The position numbers and the translations under genes are program-made. A stretch of 64,000 nt of DNA from Pieris napi (taxonomy: Eukaryota > Arthropoda > Insecta > Lepidoptera > Pieridae): positions 4,538,501 to 4,602,500 of the forward strand of contig NC_062244.1 in the NCBI RefSeq assembly GCF_905475465.1, written 5' to 3'. The first letter of the stretch is position 1. Every line of letters begins with the position of its first letter. Under the pieces are notes generated by a model, which saw only the letters and a list, made by a program, of their open reading frames with translations, was not told where the DNA came from and ran no database searches. Shown piece after piece: positions 45,658 through 58,090 of the stretch.

Positions 45658-47746
45658 ATGCTGTTACGCTGGAGTGTCGTGTTATTTGTTTCTTTCGTCT
45701 TGGCAAATGAAGAACCATCTCTTTTAGTGAAAATTCAGCAGGGTCCTGTAAAAGGATACAAGTTGCCAAATTTTGATGTTTTTGCCTTCTATGGCATTCC
45801 ATATGCAACTGCACCCACTGGAGTAAATCGATTCAGGGTAATTATAATTTGTATATATTATTTACTTGAAGTATACTGTAGAATTAATATGCAGTTTACA
45901 ATATTACGAGAAACAGTGTTACGATAAAGATCATTTATTTTTAATGCGCATGCCATTTTTTACAGTCGGAAAACAAGTAAAAAAAATGGGAAAAGCCTCA
46001 CACAGTAAGACCCTTAGCAAAAAAAGTAAAAAAAATGTAGGTTTCTATAGCTAAAATAATTTTCATAGTTTTGATATTTTTAAAGTGTAGTAAACATATT
46101 AATTTTTATCTAGCCTTCAATTAACTAACAGTGATGGTGAACGAGACCAGGGACATCTTTTATTAAGTTAATGACAATTATTTTCAGGGTCCACTACCAC
46201 CACCTACTTGGGATGAGCCCTTTGAAGCTACAGAAAACAACATTATATGTCCTCAAAATAATAATCATTTTCAGACGTTTGATGGGATGCAAGTCCTAGA
46301 AAATTGTCTCGTTGCAACGATATATGTTCCAAATACAAATAAAACTAATTTACCAGTTATTGCGTATGTTCATGGTGGTGCATATCAAACCGGTCATGCA
46401 AATCGGCTGACTCCAAAGCACGTAGTTCACAATAAAGATGTAATTGTGGCTTCATTCAACTATCGATTAGGAGCGCATGGATTTTTATGTCTGGGTACAA
46501 AAAATATACCCGGAAATGCTGGGATGAAAGATCAAGTAGCATTTTTACGATGGTTGCAAAAAAATATAGCTTCATTTGGTGGCAATCCTAACGATGTCAC
46601 AATTTACGGCAATAGTGCTGGCTCAAGGTCTGTTGATCTTTTAATGATTTCAAAAGCAACTAATGGTCTTTTTAAAAAATTTATAGGAGATAGCGGTGGA
46701 AGCCTCAGTGATCAAACTGTGCAGGTCAACCCTCTACAAAATGCCAAGTCATTTGCACAAATGCTGAAATTCGATGATGTTGATGATATTAATGCCTTAG
46801 AAACCTTTTACCTAAATGCTTCTTATGAAGTTTTGACTTCAATAGACACAACAGTCTTAAAAGATTATTTATTTACACCGTGTGTCGAGCGTGATGTTGG
46901 TGATGAAGTTGTGCTTGATAAAAGTCCATTTGACATTCTTAAAAGCGGAGAATATGCACAGGTACCTATGCTATATGGCTTTACAGAGATGGAGGGTACA
47001 TATCGGCTACCAACATTTCAAGATTGGAAAGAAGAAATGAACATAAACTTTTCCTCGTTTTTGCCTGCTGATCTTCAATTTCCCTCAGAAAATGAAAAAG
47101 AAGAAATAACAAAGAAAGTTGAAGAATATTATCTTGGTAAAGACAAAATAAGCGAAGCAAATATTTTATTATTCGTAAATTACTTTACGGATACAATGTA
47201 CGTTCATCCAATACTTAGAGCTATACAGTTACATTTAGAAGCGGGACATAAAAATATTTACTCGTATGAATACTCATTTACTTCTCCAGAATCACCAAAA
47301 ATTGATTATACAGATATTCCGGCATCCACTCATAGTAGTCAAACTACTATGTTCTTTGATTCAGAGATGGAACATGAACGATCCGACGAATATAAGGAAA
47401 TGAAAAGAATTATCAGGGAAATGTATACCAATTTTGCAAAATTTGGGTACGTAAAAGTATATTAATCAGTCGTAATTTTTACCTGATATATTTAATCATT
47501 TAATGCATTAACGATAAATATTAAATAATTTTTTTTTTAAATTAAAGTTATAAACAATTTTACAGAGAACCGTGTCCACATGGAAGTTCTTTACCATACT
47601 GGCCTTCTATTACCAAAGAAAACATTCAGATAATGTCATTGAACCAAACATTAGAAATGAAACCGCTACAGCACCGGGCGACATTTTGGGATGATGTTTA
47701 TGCTAAATACTATAGAAATCCAAGTTCCCCGACAGTTTCGGTTTAA
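45658..47746 (+). CDS. Secreted carboxylesterase 1 (three exons)
   Basis: A type-B carboxylesterase (alpha/beta hydrolase) cleaving ester substrates; in Lepidoptera such secreted enzymes act on odorants, hormones or xenobiotics. Exons 45658-45837, 46188-47446 and 47566-47746 give 539 aa with GT-AG introns in phases 0 and 2. The signal peptide is about residues 1-17. Conserved features are the GxPYAxAPTG start block, the oxyanion-hole HGG (residues 122-124) and the nucleophile elbow GNSAG with Ser203. The triad is completed by Glu329 (in TEMEG) and His442 (in STHSSQ), so it should be active. AATAAA is at 47969. It is the most divergent of the three tandem esterases and has no hydrophobic C-terminal tail. 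The substrate cannot be told from sequence. Confidence 0.9.
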
Positions 47747-47974
47747 CCAAAACTTACCTGCGTAGAGATCACCTATGAATTAAACTATAAGTAATATAAG
47801 TTTATCTTCAAGCTGTTGTTTCATATAAAAGAAGCGCTTATAATTCAGTAAGCTATGATAGTATATATTTTATGCTATGTGAATATTATCAAGTCTATTA
47901 TCTAATCAGACCCAAAATTTATCAAATATTTATAAAAAAAATACTCTTTGAAAATCATACATCTATTTAATAAA

Positions 47975-48428
47975 AAAACAAAACATTTTGGAAGATGTTA
48001 ATGAAAGTATATGTAACACTAAAGTTTAGTAGCCATTGCTGCATCATCACGTCCATCTCGGCCTCGACGGTTTACATCATTTCCCCCCTAATATAGATAT
48101 TACGTAAGAAAATCAGCAAGACAATAAAAATTTAAAAAAAAAAAAAACATAGATGTCTACTAGCTCTAAATAAAGTAACGCTCTAGTCAGAACGGCACTG
48201 AAAATATTATTTCAGCTATATACATCCAGTATAATGTAAATTTAGTATGACTTTTGCCACATGCCATTATTTACAGAATATGATAACACATTTCTATGAT
48301 ATCGATTTTTATAATACGAATTATTAAGAAAGTTTATCTTATCTTTCTGAAAAACAAATATTCAAAGTTTCACTCGGTTTGATAATGTCAGCGTTATTGC
48401 GTTATTCCAGTGGAATCTTGCATACGAC
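47975..48428. other. Spacer between esterases 1 and 2
   Basis: It contains TATAATA at about 48310 and no other recognised element. Confidence 0.35.
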
Positions 48429-50522
48429 ATGGAAGACAAAATAGTTGTATCGTTACTTATTTTAAGTGGGTTCTCTGTAGTTTATACACAAAGTGTTAAC
48501 TATCGCGATGTTAAAATAAATCAAGGTGTTGTGCGAGGTTATAAACAGCCTGGTGAAAATATTTTTACCTTTCAAAGTATACCTTATGCTACTGTACCAA
48601 CTGGCCGTGACTTTTACAAGGTAAATTCAATACGTGATTGCAAAAGATTGATTGCAATTATGTTTGTAAAAAGATATTTAAAATAGAAGTTGATTGATTT
48701 ATACGCGGAAATATAAATTCCGATTTTAAGAATCTTGGTACATGGTACATAAATTTGGTTTAAATTTCGTTTTTGTATCACTTATACTAAATATACAAAA
48801 ATTACAGGCGCCATTACCAGCACCCACGTGGAACGGAACGTTTGAAGCTACAGATAAGAAAATAGCGTGTCATCAAGCTGGGGTAGGACTAATACCTAGC
48901 GATTCTAAAATTGAAGAACAATGTCTTATTGCTAACATATATAAACCTGACAGTTTACAAGAAAAATTACCGGTAGTCGTTCTTATTCATGGAGGAGCCT
49001 TTTTAATAGGTTATGGGAATAATTTACAACCAAAAAACCTAGTTAATAGTGGTAAAGTCATAGCTGTAACATTTAATTATAGGCTTGGGCCGCATGGATT
49101 TTTATGCTTAGGTACTGATGTAGCTCCCGGAAATGCTGGAATAAAAGATCAAGTAGCTCTCTTACGATGGGTACGAGATAATATTGAACATTTTGGAGGA
49201 AACCCTAACGATGTCACCATCGCTGGATGTAGTGCTGGTTCTTCATCTGTTGATTTATTATTGATTTCAAAGATGGCAAAAGGTTTATTTAACAAAGTGA
49301 TAGCTGGAAGCGGTGCTAACACAAACGCCTTTAGTGTTCAAACAGAACCATTAGATAATGCTAAACAATTTGCTCAACTATTAGGGTTCAATAACACTAA
49401 CGATGTAAAAGCTTTAGAAAACTTTTATTTGGACACACCGTACGAGACATTGCTAAGTTACACAAGCTACTTACATGAGAGACGAGATTCGGTGATATTA
49501 TTTTCACCATGCATTGAAAAAGATATAGGACAGGAGGTCTTCTTAGACGATAGCCCAGTGAAAATATTAGAAAGCAAAGATTACGTAAGAGTTCCCATGC
49601 TTTACGGTTTTTGTGACATGGAAGGATTATTCCGATTACATTTTTTTGATAATTGGAAAACTCAAATGAATGAAAATTTTATCGACTTTTTACCGCCTGA
49701 CTTGGGTAATAGTTTAAAAGAAAGAGAAACACTCGCCAAAGAAATTAAAAGATTCTATTTTGGTGACGAACAAGTGTCTGAAACTAACATTTTGAGATAT
49801 ATAGACTTCTTCACAGACATTATGTTCGGTTACGGGATGCTAAGATCTGCAAAGCTTCAAGTGGAGGCTGGAAATAATCAATTGTATCTTTACGAGTATT
49901 CTTTTGTTGATGAGAGCATGGATTTAATTCCAAATACTAACAAAAGAGGTGCAACACATTGTGCTCAAGAAGCTGCTGTTATGGATTTGCCCAATGAAAA
50001 TGAATTATCACCTGAATATCAAAATATGAAAAAAGTTATGCGGGATTTATGGTTGAACTTTGTAACAACTGGGTAAGCTTAATAACTTAACAGAAATATT
50101 CTGTTCTTATATCAACTAATCTATCATATAACATATTTATGAACTTAATTTATCATTTATATATACTATACTAAAATGTTAGATGATAATATAGTCGTAG
50201 AAGTAATTGTATTTTCGCAACACATTACCACATCAACAATAGTTTGTCATAAATTATTTAAACTTTCAGACTTCCAGTTCCGCATGGATCTAATTACACA
50301 GCGTGGCCACCTATGTCGCTTCAGAGGTCCTACATGTCCTTGAATAGTACTTTAGAGTACAGAGACGCTTTGATGCCAGAAAGAGCTAAGTTTTGGGATG
50401 ATATAGTTAAAGAATATTATAAGTTTCCATCACCGCCTAACCCTACAAATTTTGGGTTTAGATTTCATTGTACTATTTATATTTTAAATGCAGCTTTAAT
50501 ATTTATATTAATAACCTATTAA
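48429..50522 (+). CDS. Carboxylesterase 2 with hydrophobic C-terminus (three exons)
   Basis: Exons 48429-48620, 48808-50072 and 50270-50522 encode 569 aa, with introns at the same places and phases as esterases 1 and 3. The signal peptide is about residues 1-20 (ends VVYTQS). The oxyanion HGG, GCSAG with Ser206, Glu336 (in DMEG) and His448 (in ATHCAQ) form a complete catalytic set. It is closest to esterase 3. Unlike its neighbours, it ends in a run of hydrophobic residues (YILNAALIFILITY) with no charged tail. This is the pattern of a GPI-anchor signal or a terminal membrane anchor, so it may be held at the cell surface. The poly(A) signal AATAAA is at 50592. The substrate is unknown. Confidence 0.9.
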
Positions 50523-50673
50523 TTTCTTAAATGATATACTATGTCCAAGTTGATAAATGTGTTTATATTTATATAATTATGTGTGTCAACTAATAAACAT
50601 CATTTCTTTTTACTCTTTATGCGTACTTTTATTTTAATGTAATCCATAAATTTAAATCCTTGTTATCCTAATA

Positions 50674-51010
50674 TTTTGACGTGATAACGTCTTATAAATC
50701 GATGAACGCCGGCTACACGCACGAAAATTGTCTCGTTCCGCCTTAGCCGAGCGTAACATGACGCATTGTCACGTTACGTTGTTGTGAATTCCATTGTTTA
50801 TTTCAACAACAATTACAGCAAAAAAGATAAATAATTCTGACATTTTAAGAATTTGAGTAGTATATAATCTAATATATTTGTTCTTTAATTATAAAAAAAT
50901 ATATAGTTTTAACTAACTGCTTCTTTGTATTACAAATTATTTTACAAACAAATTGTGTACAAAATAATTATAATTTAGTGACGTTAATGTGTTGACGTTA
51001 TCACGTAAAA
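50674..51010. repeat. MITE with TTTTGACGTGATAACGTC termini
   Basis: The inverse of the left end, GACGTTATCACGTAAAA, is at the right end. The 337-bp element is non-coding with a GC-richer left third and lies just after esterase 2. The superfamily is undetermined. Confidence 0.6.
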
Positions 51011-51279
51011 TTATCGTCTGTAAAAGGTTACAGACAACCAAATTTTTTCATAAATTCGAAGTCCCATATATGTAGTCATACTTGGTATCATCAGTTGAGC
51101 TTCACCTTAATATGATGTTGAAATATCAACCAAAATCTATTAAAGATAATAAAATCATTACAAGTGTTAAAAAAATGGTTTTCTAAATAATTCCTCAATG
51201 TAAAATTGATTGATCAAAAATAAAATACATAGCTGGAATAGACAGAACTGGAAATCTCACAAGAACTGAGTAGAACTAT

Positions 51280-51600
51280 CTGAACTGGAATTTATAAAGG
51301 AATATGTCTATTTTGGATCACTTCTGTCTGATCAGGGAGGTAGTAAACGCGAAATCAAGAGAAGAACACAAATCGCCAAAAATTCTATCAGCAGTTTAAC
51401 GAACTGTCAAGATAAGAAAGTCTAAAATATAACTAAGATGAGAATAGTGCGAGCTTTGGTTTTCTTTATATTCTCCTACGGATCGGAGTCATGGGCGATA
51501 CGAGCGCAAGACCGGAAAATGATTGATTCACTGGAGATGTGGTATTGGAGAAAGATGCTTCGCATACCATTGACCGCTAAAATGACTTTATAATCAAACT
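51280..51600 (+). mobile_element. LINE reverse transcriptase fragment
   Basis: The + strand reads EFIKEYVYFGSLLSDQGG, KREIKRRTQIAKNSIS, MRIVRALVFFIFSYGSESWA and EMWYWRKMLRIPLTAK, with stops and a frame change. This matches the C-terminal RT region of lepidopteran non-LTR elements. Confidence 0.8.
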
Positions 51601-51661
51601 TGGATTAACTCAGAGTTTGTACGAGACTCTCAACAACATGTTATATCAGAGTTCTAAGTAA

Positions 51662-51850
51662 CTATGGTCAAATTCAAATTCAAAAATCATTTAATCATCT
51701 AGGTAACACATTGTACACTTATGACTTGTCAGTAAAGAAATACGTATTAATGCTTCTAATTTTATATTTAGTGCCAGTTCTCAAATCAAGTGCGTAGAAC
51801 GGAAGAGAAAAACTGGCAATAAACTTTCCGCCACTCTTTTTAATCGCCAT
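51662..51850 (-). mobile_element. Retroelement 3' tail
   Basis: Same tail family as 11597-11790: the reverse strand has GCCAGTTTTTCTCTTCCGTT and ends TTTGAATTTGAATTTGAC. Confidence 0.5.
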
Positions 51851-52134
51851 GTTTTTTTTTTACACAACGTTTGTAAGGAGCTGCAACCATTAAACCATGT
51901 TCAACATGACATCTTTAGTAACCACAAGTAGCACCCGTTCACGAGTATGACACAGGTCATATCACCTGTCGCGAAACAGTTACCCTAGACAAGCTGGTTG
52001 TCGTAGGTCGTGACCAAGTCACGTTTCTCACGGGTTTGCAATAACAGCTGTACCAATAGAAGCAATAGACCGATCAAAGTGGTGAGATCTCACTAACAGG
52101 GCAGCTTACAGTGACGCGACCTTTAACAACCTTT

Positions 52135-53258
52135 ACATACAAAGGTAACATAACAAATGGGTTTATCGATACAATACTATTAATTAGAGGTACAGGCAGA
52201 GCATTTAACAATAAAATCCAAAGTTATGTTTAACATAATTTAAATGTTTCAATAATCTTAACTAATAATTAAAATTATAGCGAAAAGGCTTGTGTATGTA
52301 GGCAAGACGTAGGATCATTCAATCGGTCCTATTGTAAGTACGTGCCATCATGCAGACACTACTTATCCGTCGAAGGTTTTTCATAATTTCGAATGAGTAA
52401 GATAAAAAGTTCGATTAATGACATACTAAAACCGATAATCTTTTTTTATGACACTATCTTAGGAGTTATTGTCAATCAAGATAAAATGCATTTATATGTC
52501 GCAGCCAACTAGCTTAATATGCCGTTCAATTGACAGTCTAGCCTTTTAACTAAACAGCTCCGTTTAACCAGTGACCTGAAAGATACTCAGCCAGTTGATT
52601 AAACAGCTTGGCAAATGACATGGATCAATGACGTTTCATTACTTGCCTAGCCTTATGTTGACTATTAATTTAGTTCCACTTTCTGCCACTCGAAACAAAA
52701 CTCTTCAAACTGTCAATATGGCTTCGGAAAACCACAACTTTGATGGTGTTTTCCAAAGTTAAATGTAAAACAATAATAGTGTGAATTTAGCTGTGACTGG
52801 CTCAAGCAATTTAATTTTTAAAGAAATATTTTTGATGTCAGATGTTTTTTTTTTTCTGCCATATGGTCACTCTATCGTACTAATGGCCTAAGCATTAGCC
52901 AGCCAGTTTATTAAATGTTGTTACAAACGCTACGGCTGAATATCTTTCAGGCCGCTAGTTAAACGGCAATGTTTAGTTAAGAGGCTAGGCTGTTAATTGA
53001 ACTGCTTATTAAGCTAGTTGGCTGCGACATATTATCTAACAATATTGCTATCTTCCAAGATTGCGATACAATGTCGGTGCATAGGTATTTTAGACTTGAA
53101 TATTATGTAACTGTTTGTTTAGATAGTTGTTATTTATTTATAGCCACTCTTCTTTAATTCCCGTGTCTTTGGCACATGACATGGACAGTTTGTTGCAGAC
53201 CCTAAATGGAACCACTTATATTCATACAATTGTAAATCTAAACTATTCTCGAATCCAC
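52135..53258 (+). repeat. Duplicated block A1 (5' flank of esterase 3)
   Basis: Outside the MITE inserted at 52496-53030, this block aligns with 58640-59203. Shared segments include AAAGGTAACATAACAA, ACTAAAACCGATAATCTTTT, CCAAGATTGCGAT, TGTTTAGATAGTTGTTATTT and TCTAAACTATTCTC, in the same order. The divergence is moderate, so the duplication is not recent. Confidence 0.85.
52496..53030. mobile_element. MITE with ATGTCGCAGCCAACTAGCTT termini
   Basis: Long inverted arms (about 45 bp, continuing AATATGCCGTTCAATTGA) flank a non-coding interior; total 535 bp. It interrupts block A1 and is absent from the matching place in block B1 (about 58920-58935), so it inserted after the duplication. Confidence 0.85.
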
Positions 53259-53325
53259 TTGTTTTAATCCACTGTAACGGACGTGACGTCACCAGTCACA
53301 TCCTGCCAAGCCAAGCCACAGCCAA

Positions 53326-54074
53326 GCCAAAGCCAAAGCCAAAGCCAAAGCCAAAGCCAAAGCCAAAGCCAAAGCCAAAGCCAAAGCCAAAGCCAAAGCC
53401 AAAGCCAAAGCCAAAGCCAAAGCCAAAGCCAAAGCCAAAGCCAAAGCCAAAGCCAAAGCCAAAGCCAAAGCCAAAGCCAAAGCCAAAGCCAAAGCCAAAG
53501 CCAAAGCCAAAGCCAAAGCCAAAGCCAAAGCCAAAGCCAAAGCCAAAGCCAAAGCCAAAGCCAAAGCCAAAGCCAAAGCCAAAGCCAAAGCCAAAGCCAA
53601 AGCCAAAGCCAAAGCCAAAGCCAAAGCCAAAGCCAAAGCCAAAGCCAAAGCCAAAGCCAAAGCCAAAGCCAAAGCCAAAGCCAAAGCCAAAGCCAAAGCC
53701 AAAGCCAAAGCCAAAGCCAAAGCCAAAGCCAAAGCCAAAGCCAAAGCCAAAGCCAAAGCCAAAGCCAAAGCCAAAGCCAAAGCCAAAGCCAAAGCCAAAG
53801 CCAAAGCCAAAGCCAAAGCCAAAGCCAAAGCCAAAGCCAAAGCCAAAGCCAAAGCCAAAGCCAAAGCCAAAGCCAAAGCCAAAGCCAAAGCCAAAGCCAA
53901 AGCCAAAGCCAAAGCCAAAGCCAAAGCCAAAGCCAAAGCCAAAGCCAAAGCCAAAGCCAAAGCCAAAGCCAAAGCCAAAGCCAAAGCCAAAGCCAAAGCC
54001 AAAGCCAAAGCCAAAGCCAAAGCCAAAGCCAAAGCCAAAGCCAAAGCCAAAGCCAAAGCCAAAGCCAAAGCCAA
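53326..54074. repeat. Perfect hexanucleotide array (GCCAAA)n, about 125 copies
   Basis: 749 bp of uninterrupted GCCAAA units, preceded by a few imperfect GCCAA units. I see no variant unit. The long ORFs across it are artefacts of the repeat (SQ, LA or FG dipeptides). Confidence 0.98.
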
Positions 54075-54491
54075 TATAGACAAGAGTTTGTATAGGAAAA
54101 TATATTATGTTTTCCTTACATTTATTTAAAAATAAGCGTAAAAATATCATACTTAATTTTACATTGACCTTGCATGCGGTGAAAAACAATACCTAACCGT
54201 CAGGTTTGTAATATGGTATTGGTATAAACTATGCAACAGTTATAAAAACGCGTTAGCCATACACGGTGACTCTTGTTCGGAGAACTTTACTGAGGCTTTC
54301 GGGTTTATTTTAAATTCATACTGAGTGCTACTAGATTACTTTCATACCAAATGAACGTTAAATTATTATTAAAAGTTGTCACATTTTCTTTCCAAGGTCC
54401 AAAATGCATCACCATCGCGTTTTATCTTGAGCCGCGCATATATACGTATAAAATATTGTAAATTACATTTCATGATTTCGTGACAGATACT

Positions 54492-54522
54492 TATAAATAC
54501 GAAAATAGTACTATCTTATCAA
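54492..54522 (+). promoter_or_regulatory. Core promoter of esterase 3
   Basis: TATAAATA at 54492-54499 is followed 28 bases later by TCAAAT, an initiator-like start. This gives a 5'UTR of about 60 bases before the ATG at 54581. Confidence 0.5.
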
Positions 54523-54580
54523 ATACCTCTCCAACGAATATTATTTAAAGCTTTATTCAATTGTTTATTACGCCATTACA

Positions 54581-56430
54581 ATGTTGGTAAATATGGTAGG
54601 AAGAATAGTAATCATACTATTTTTTTATAACATTTCCATAGTGGTCTCTGAAATTACAAATTATCGAGATGTAAAAATAAGTCAAGGTGTGGTCCGAGGA
54701 TATAGACAGCCAGAAGAAAATATTTTCACTTTTGAAAATATTCCATACGCTACTGTACCAACAGGATATGAATTTTATTCGGTAAGTTTTCTATTTTGTT
54801 ATATCGGATATCTATAAGAACATTTTTCTTTATTAATTTATTTATAATTAAAATCACAGGCACCGTTACCACCACCAACGTGGAATGGAACTTTTGAAGC
54901 AATCGATAGGAAAACAATTTGCCAACAACCTCGTCGAGAAAATACTATAGATTCTAATATACAAGAACAATGTCTCATAGTGAATATATTTGTACCCCAT
55001 GGGGAAATCGAAAACTTACCCGTAGTTGTTTTTGTACATGGAGGAGCCTTTTTATATGGGTTTGGTAATTCACGAACTCCGAAGAATCTAGTCAAAAGTG
55101 GTAAAGTTATAGCAGTGACGTTTAATTATCGAGTTGGGCCTCACGGATTTTTATGCCTTGGTACAAAAGCAGCTCCAGGAAATGCTGGTCTTAAAGATCA
55201 AATAGCACTATTACGATGGATACAGGACAACATTGAAAAATTTGGAGGAAATCCAAGGGATGTAACGATTTCTGGATGTAGTGCTGGTTCAGCCTCAGTA
55301 GATATTTTAGCTGTTTCTAAGATGGCAGAAGGACTATTTCATAAAGTGATAGCAGGAAGTAGTTCTAATATTAATGCTTTTAGTGTGCAAACAGATCCAA
55401 TAGAGAATGCTCAACTATTTGCTCAACTACTCGGTTTCCATAACATTAACGACTTAGAAGCTTTAGAAAAATTTTATTTAGAGACACCCTACGAAGTTTT
55501 GGCGAATGGTACAGTCCTATTATATTCAAGAACTGATTCAGTGGTATTATTTTCACCTTGCATCGAAAAAGATGTCGGACAAGAAGTGAGCTTAGATGAA
55601 AGTCCTGTGAAAATACTTGAGAGTAAAAATTATACAAAACTACCTATGCTCTACGGATTTTGTGAAATGGAAGGACTTTTTCGATTAAATCGTTTTGATG
55701 AATGGAAAACACAGATGAATGAAAATTTCCTTGATTTTCTACCACCCGACTTGGGTACAAGTTTAAAAAAAAGGAAAACACTAGCCAATGATATCAAAGA
55801 GTTCTATTTTGGTAAAGAGCCTGTATCTGATAGTAATGTTTCTAAATACATAGATTTCTTTACAGACGTAATGTTTGGGTACGGAATGCTTCGATCTGCA
55901 AGACTTCAATTAGAGGCTGGAAATAATCAGTTATATCTTTACGAGTATTCATTTGTTCATGAGAATGACCCATTTATTCTGAACACCACGAATAAAGGTG
56001 CTACACATTGTGCTCAGAACACTGCTGTTTTAGATGATCCTAATGAAAAAACGTTATCGGATGAATTTAAGAAGATGAAGGCGGTTATGCGAGAGCTGTG
56101 GTTAAATTTTATTACAACTGGGTGAGTTGTTTTGAAAAATGTTTTTAATTAGAATAGAGTAATAAGTGATACTGGCTATATAATGGCGATATTTGATCTT
56201 TTTATCTTTCCAGAGCTCCAGTGTCACAAGGATCAAGTTACCCTGCCTGGCCACCAATGTCTCTTGAGGGGTCTTTTATGTCGTTGAATAGTACTTTAGA
56301 GTACCGAGATGCTCTTAATCCAGAGGGTGTAAAATTCTGGGATAATATTATTAAGCATCATTACATATATCCCAAACCACCGGATCACTCAACTAGATCT
56401 GAATTTGATTTATCCAGACCTCTGCAATAA
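54581..56430 (+). CDS. Secreted carboxylesterase 3 (three exons)
   Basis: Exons 54581-54781, 54860-56121 and 56214-56430 encode 559 aa with the shared intron positions. The signal peptide is about residues 1-23 (ends ISIVVS). The start block GVVRGYRQPEENIF is almost the same as in esterase 2. The catalytic set is complete: HGG oxyanion hole, GCSAG with Ser208, Glu338 (in EMEG) and His450 (in ATHCAQ). The C-terminus is hydrophilic, so a soluble secreted form is expected. A TATA box and AATAAA (56536-56541) bracket the transcript. Its flanks are repeated downstream at 58.6-60.8 kb without the gene. The substrate is unknown; odorant or juvenile-hormone-like esters are possibilities from the family only. 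Confidence 0.92.
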
Positions 56431-56860
56431 TGTTATAAATATGACATTACATGAAATTTAAATTATTTTTTACTGCTTTCAACAAGCAAACAAGTATTCG
56501 ACAAGTGGAGAGAGTGGAGAGCGGTCAAATTCTTTAATAAATACATTTTTATCCATTTTTTTATTCTGAAATATTTAGTAGTTACTCGCAAATTAAATAC
56601 AGTATTATAACATATGTTTTAATATAGTTTGTAATTTAAGTTGGTTGGCAAATAAATTCGAAAATATCATGCAACATTTGCTAATGACAAGGTCGACAAA
56701 TTGCAGTTGCTCGCCAGTTATTAGTATTTTTATTTTTGCGATGTTCCTAATAATAAGATTATAATAATATTAATATATTTTAATTCTTAATGATGGCTAT
56801 AATTTTTTGATAAAACTCATTAATATTGGTTACGATAAGACTTTTTTTTTTCAAAATAAG

Positions 56861-57068
56861 GAATATGATAAACCGCTACTGATTGACGTCTTAATAAACA
56901 TGTAACCATTGCCCAAATTGTATACTTTTTCGACACCTTTGTGAGGCTGATTATTATGAACGGAGTATTATTGGTTACCGACTAAATACTAAACCTAGGG
57001 TGATAGCAAGAAATTACTCCAACAACCCCAGCTGTGTGTATGGATTATTCTACTTATGTGTTGGTAAG
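56861..57068 (+). repeat. Duplicated block A2 (3' flank of esterase 3)
   Basis: Aligns with 59536-59799: ACCGCTACTGATTGACG, AAATTGTATACTTTTTCGA, AACCTAGGGTGA, CAGCTGTGTGTATG and TGTGTTGGTAAG occur in the same order in both. Confidence 0.85.
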
Positions 57069-57288
57069 AGAACGAGAGAGTGGCTTATTAATCCTAATTA
57101 AAAAAAAAACTTATATGCAAAGAAAGAAAGGATATTGTCAGCCTCTCTGCAGAACTAACTATTGAAATTTCCTGTGGATTAGAGGAGATATTGTATAAAT
57201 TAGTATAGTGTAATAAATGGCTAATTGGGTGGGGGGACTTCAATGTCAATTTACTTTGTCATTCTTATTTAAGTATACGCATATACGC

Positions 57289-57342
57289 AATGTATGAACG
57301 AAAAAGACTAAGTATATACTTAGTCTTTTTCGTTCATACATT
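57289..57342. repeat. 54-bp perfect palindrome without a loop
   Basis: Bases 57289-57315 (ending GAACGAAAAAGACTAAGTAT) are the exact inverse complement of 57316-57342, with no spacer. Confidence 0.98.
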
Positions 57343-57819
57343 TTAATAAATCAATTTCATTCACCCACAAGAATAACAGCCAGTACTGCAAATTATATAG
57401 ATAATATATATTTTGACATAGCCCCTTTGAATGTTTATATTTTCAATAGATTTAAATCTGATTACACTGGTCAATTGTTTGAATTCCAAAATAAAAAAAA
57501 TTCCTGTAAGGCAACAAAAACCATGTAAAAAAAAGAAAATTTTGATAACTCCTTTTGATACCTCCGTTTTATAACAAATGACTGTTTGGGCAGATTAATT
57601 TGCCCAAACAAATTGCATTGGTGTATAGGATGCCATTTCTGTGTGACAACTCATCCCCTAATAATTTATACAGTACTTTTTAAAAAATCATTTATTGATA
57701 AATTCAGGAAAGTATTTACTCAAAAGACTTTATTGGTCTCTGAGAAAACAAGTTTCTATGACTGGCAAATGGGGAGTTACACAGAAAAAGGTTAAAATGA
57801 TATGAAATGTATGATAAAA

Positions 57820-58075
57820 AGCAATATAACACTAGTGTGGAATTTCGGGAATATGTTAGATTGTATTCAAATAATTTAAAAAAAGATCGCAATATTGCTA
57901 AGTCACAATTTTTAAGCTCAAAAATAAAAAATAGCAGAGATAAATTAAAAGCTACTTAGAAAATAATAAATAAAGAATCAGGTAAAACGTCTGACAAACG
58001 AACCGACTATATGTTAAAAGTTAAAGGGAAATTCATAAAATCGGACCCAGAGGTAGCTTCTACTTTTGAAAAGAT
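57820..58075 (+). mobile_element. LINE ORF2 fragment
   Basis: The + strand reads EFREYVRLYSNNLKKDR, then IINKESGKTSDKR and KGKFIKSDPEVASTFEK, with one stop. This resembles the segment between endonuclease and reverse transcriptase of a CR1/Jockey-type LINE. It lies between blocks A2 and A3. Confidence 0.6.
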
Positions 58076-58090
58076 TGATTTGTTATATAT

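Noticed and set aside
53283..54189. Three ORFs of 264-297 codons encoding poly-SQ, poly-LA and poly-FG proteins
   Set aside because: They are produced by the perfect GCCAAA array in different frames. No conserved flanking coding sequence or start context supports a gene; the FG frame is not a nucleoporin.
57586..57795. 69-codon ORF starting MGRLICPNK
   Set aside because: It precedes a decayed LINE fragment, starts at a non-ATG codon and has no conserved motif; most likely part of the retroelement debris.
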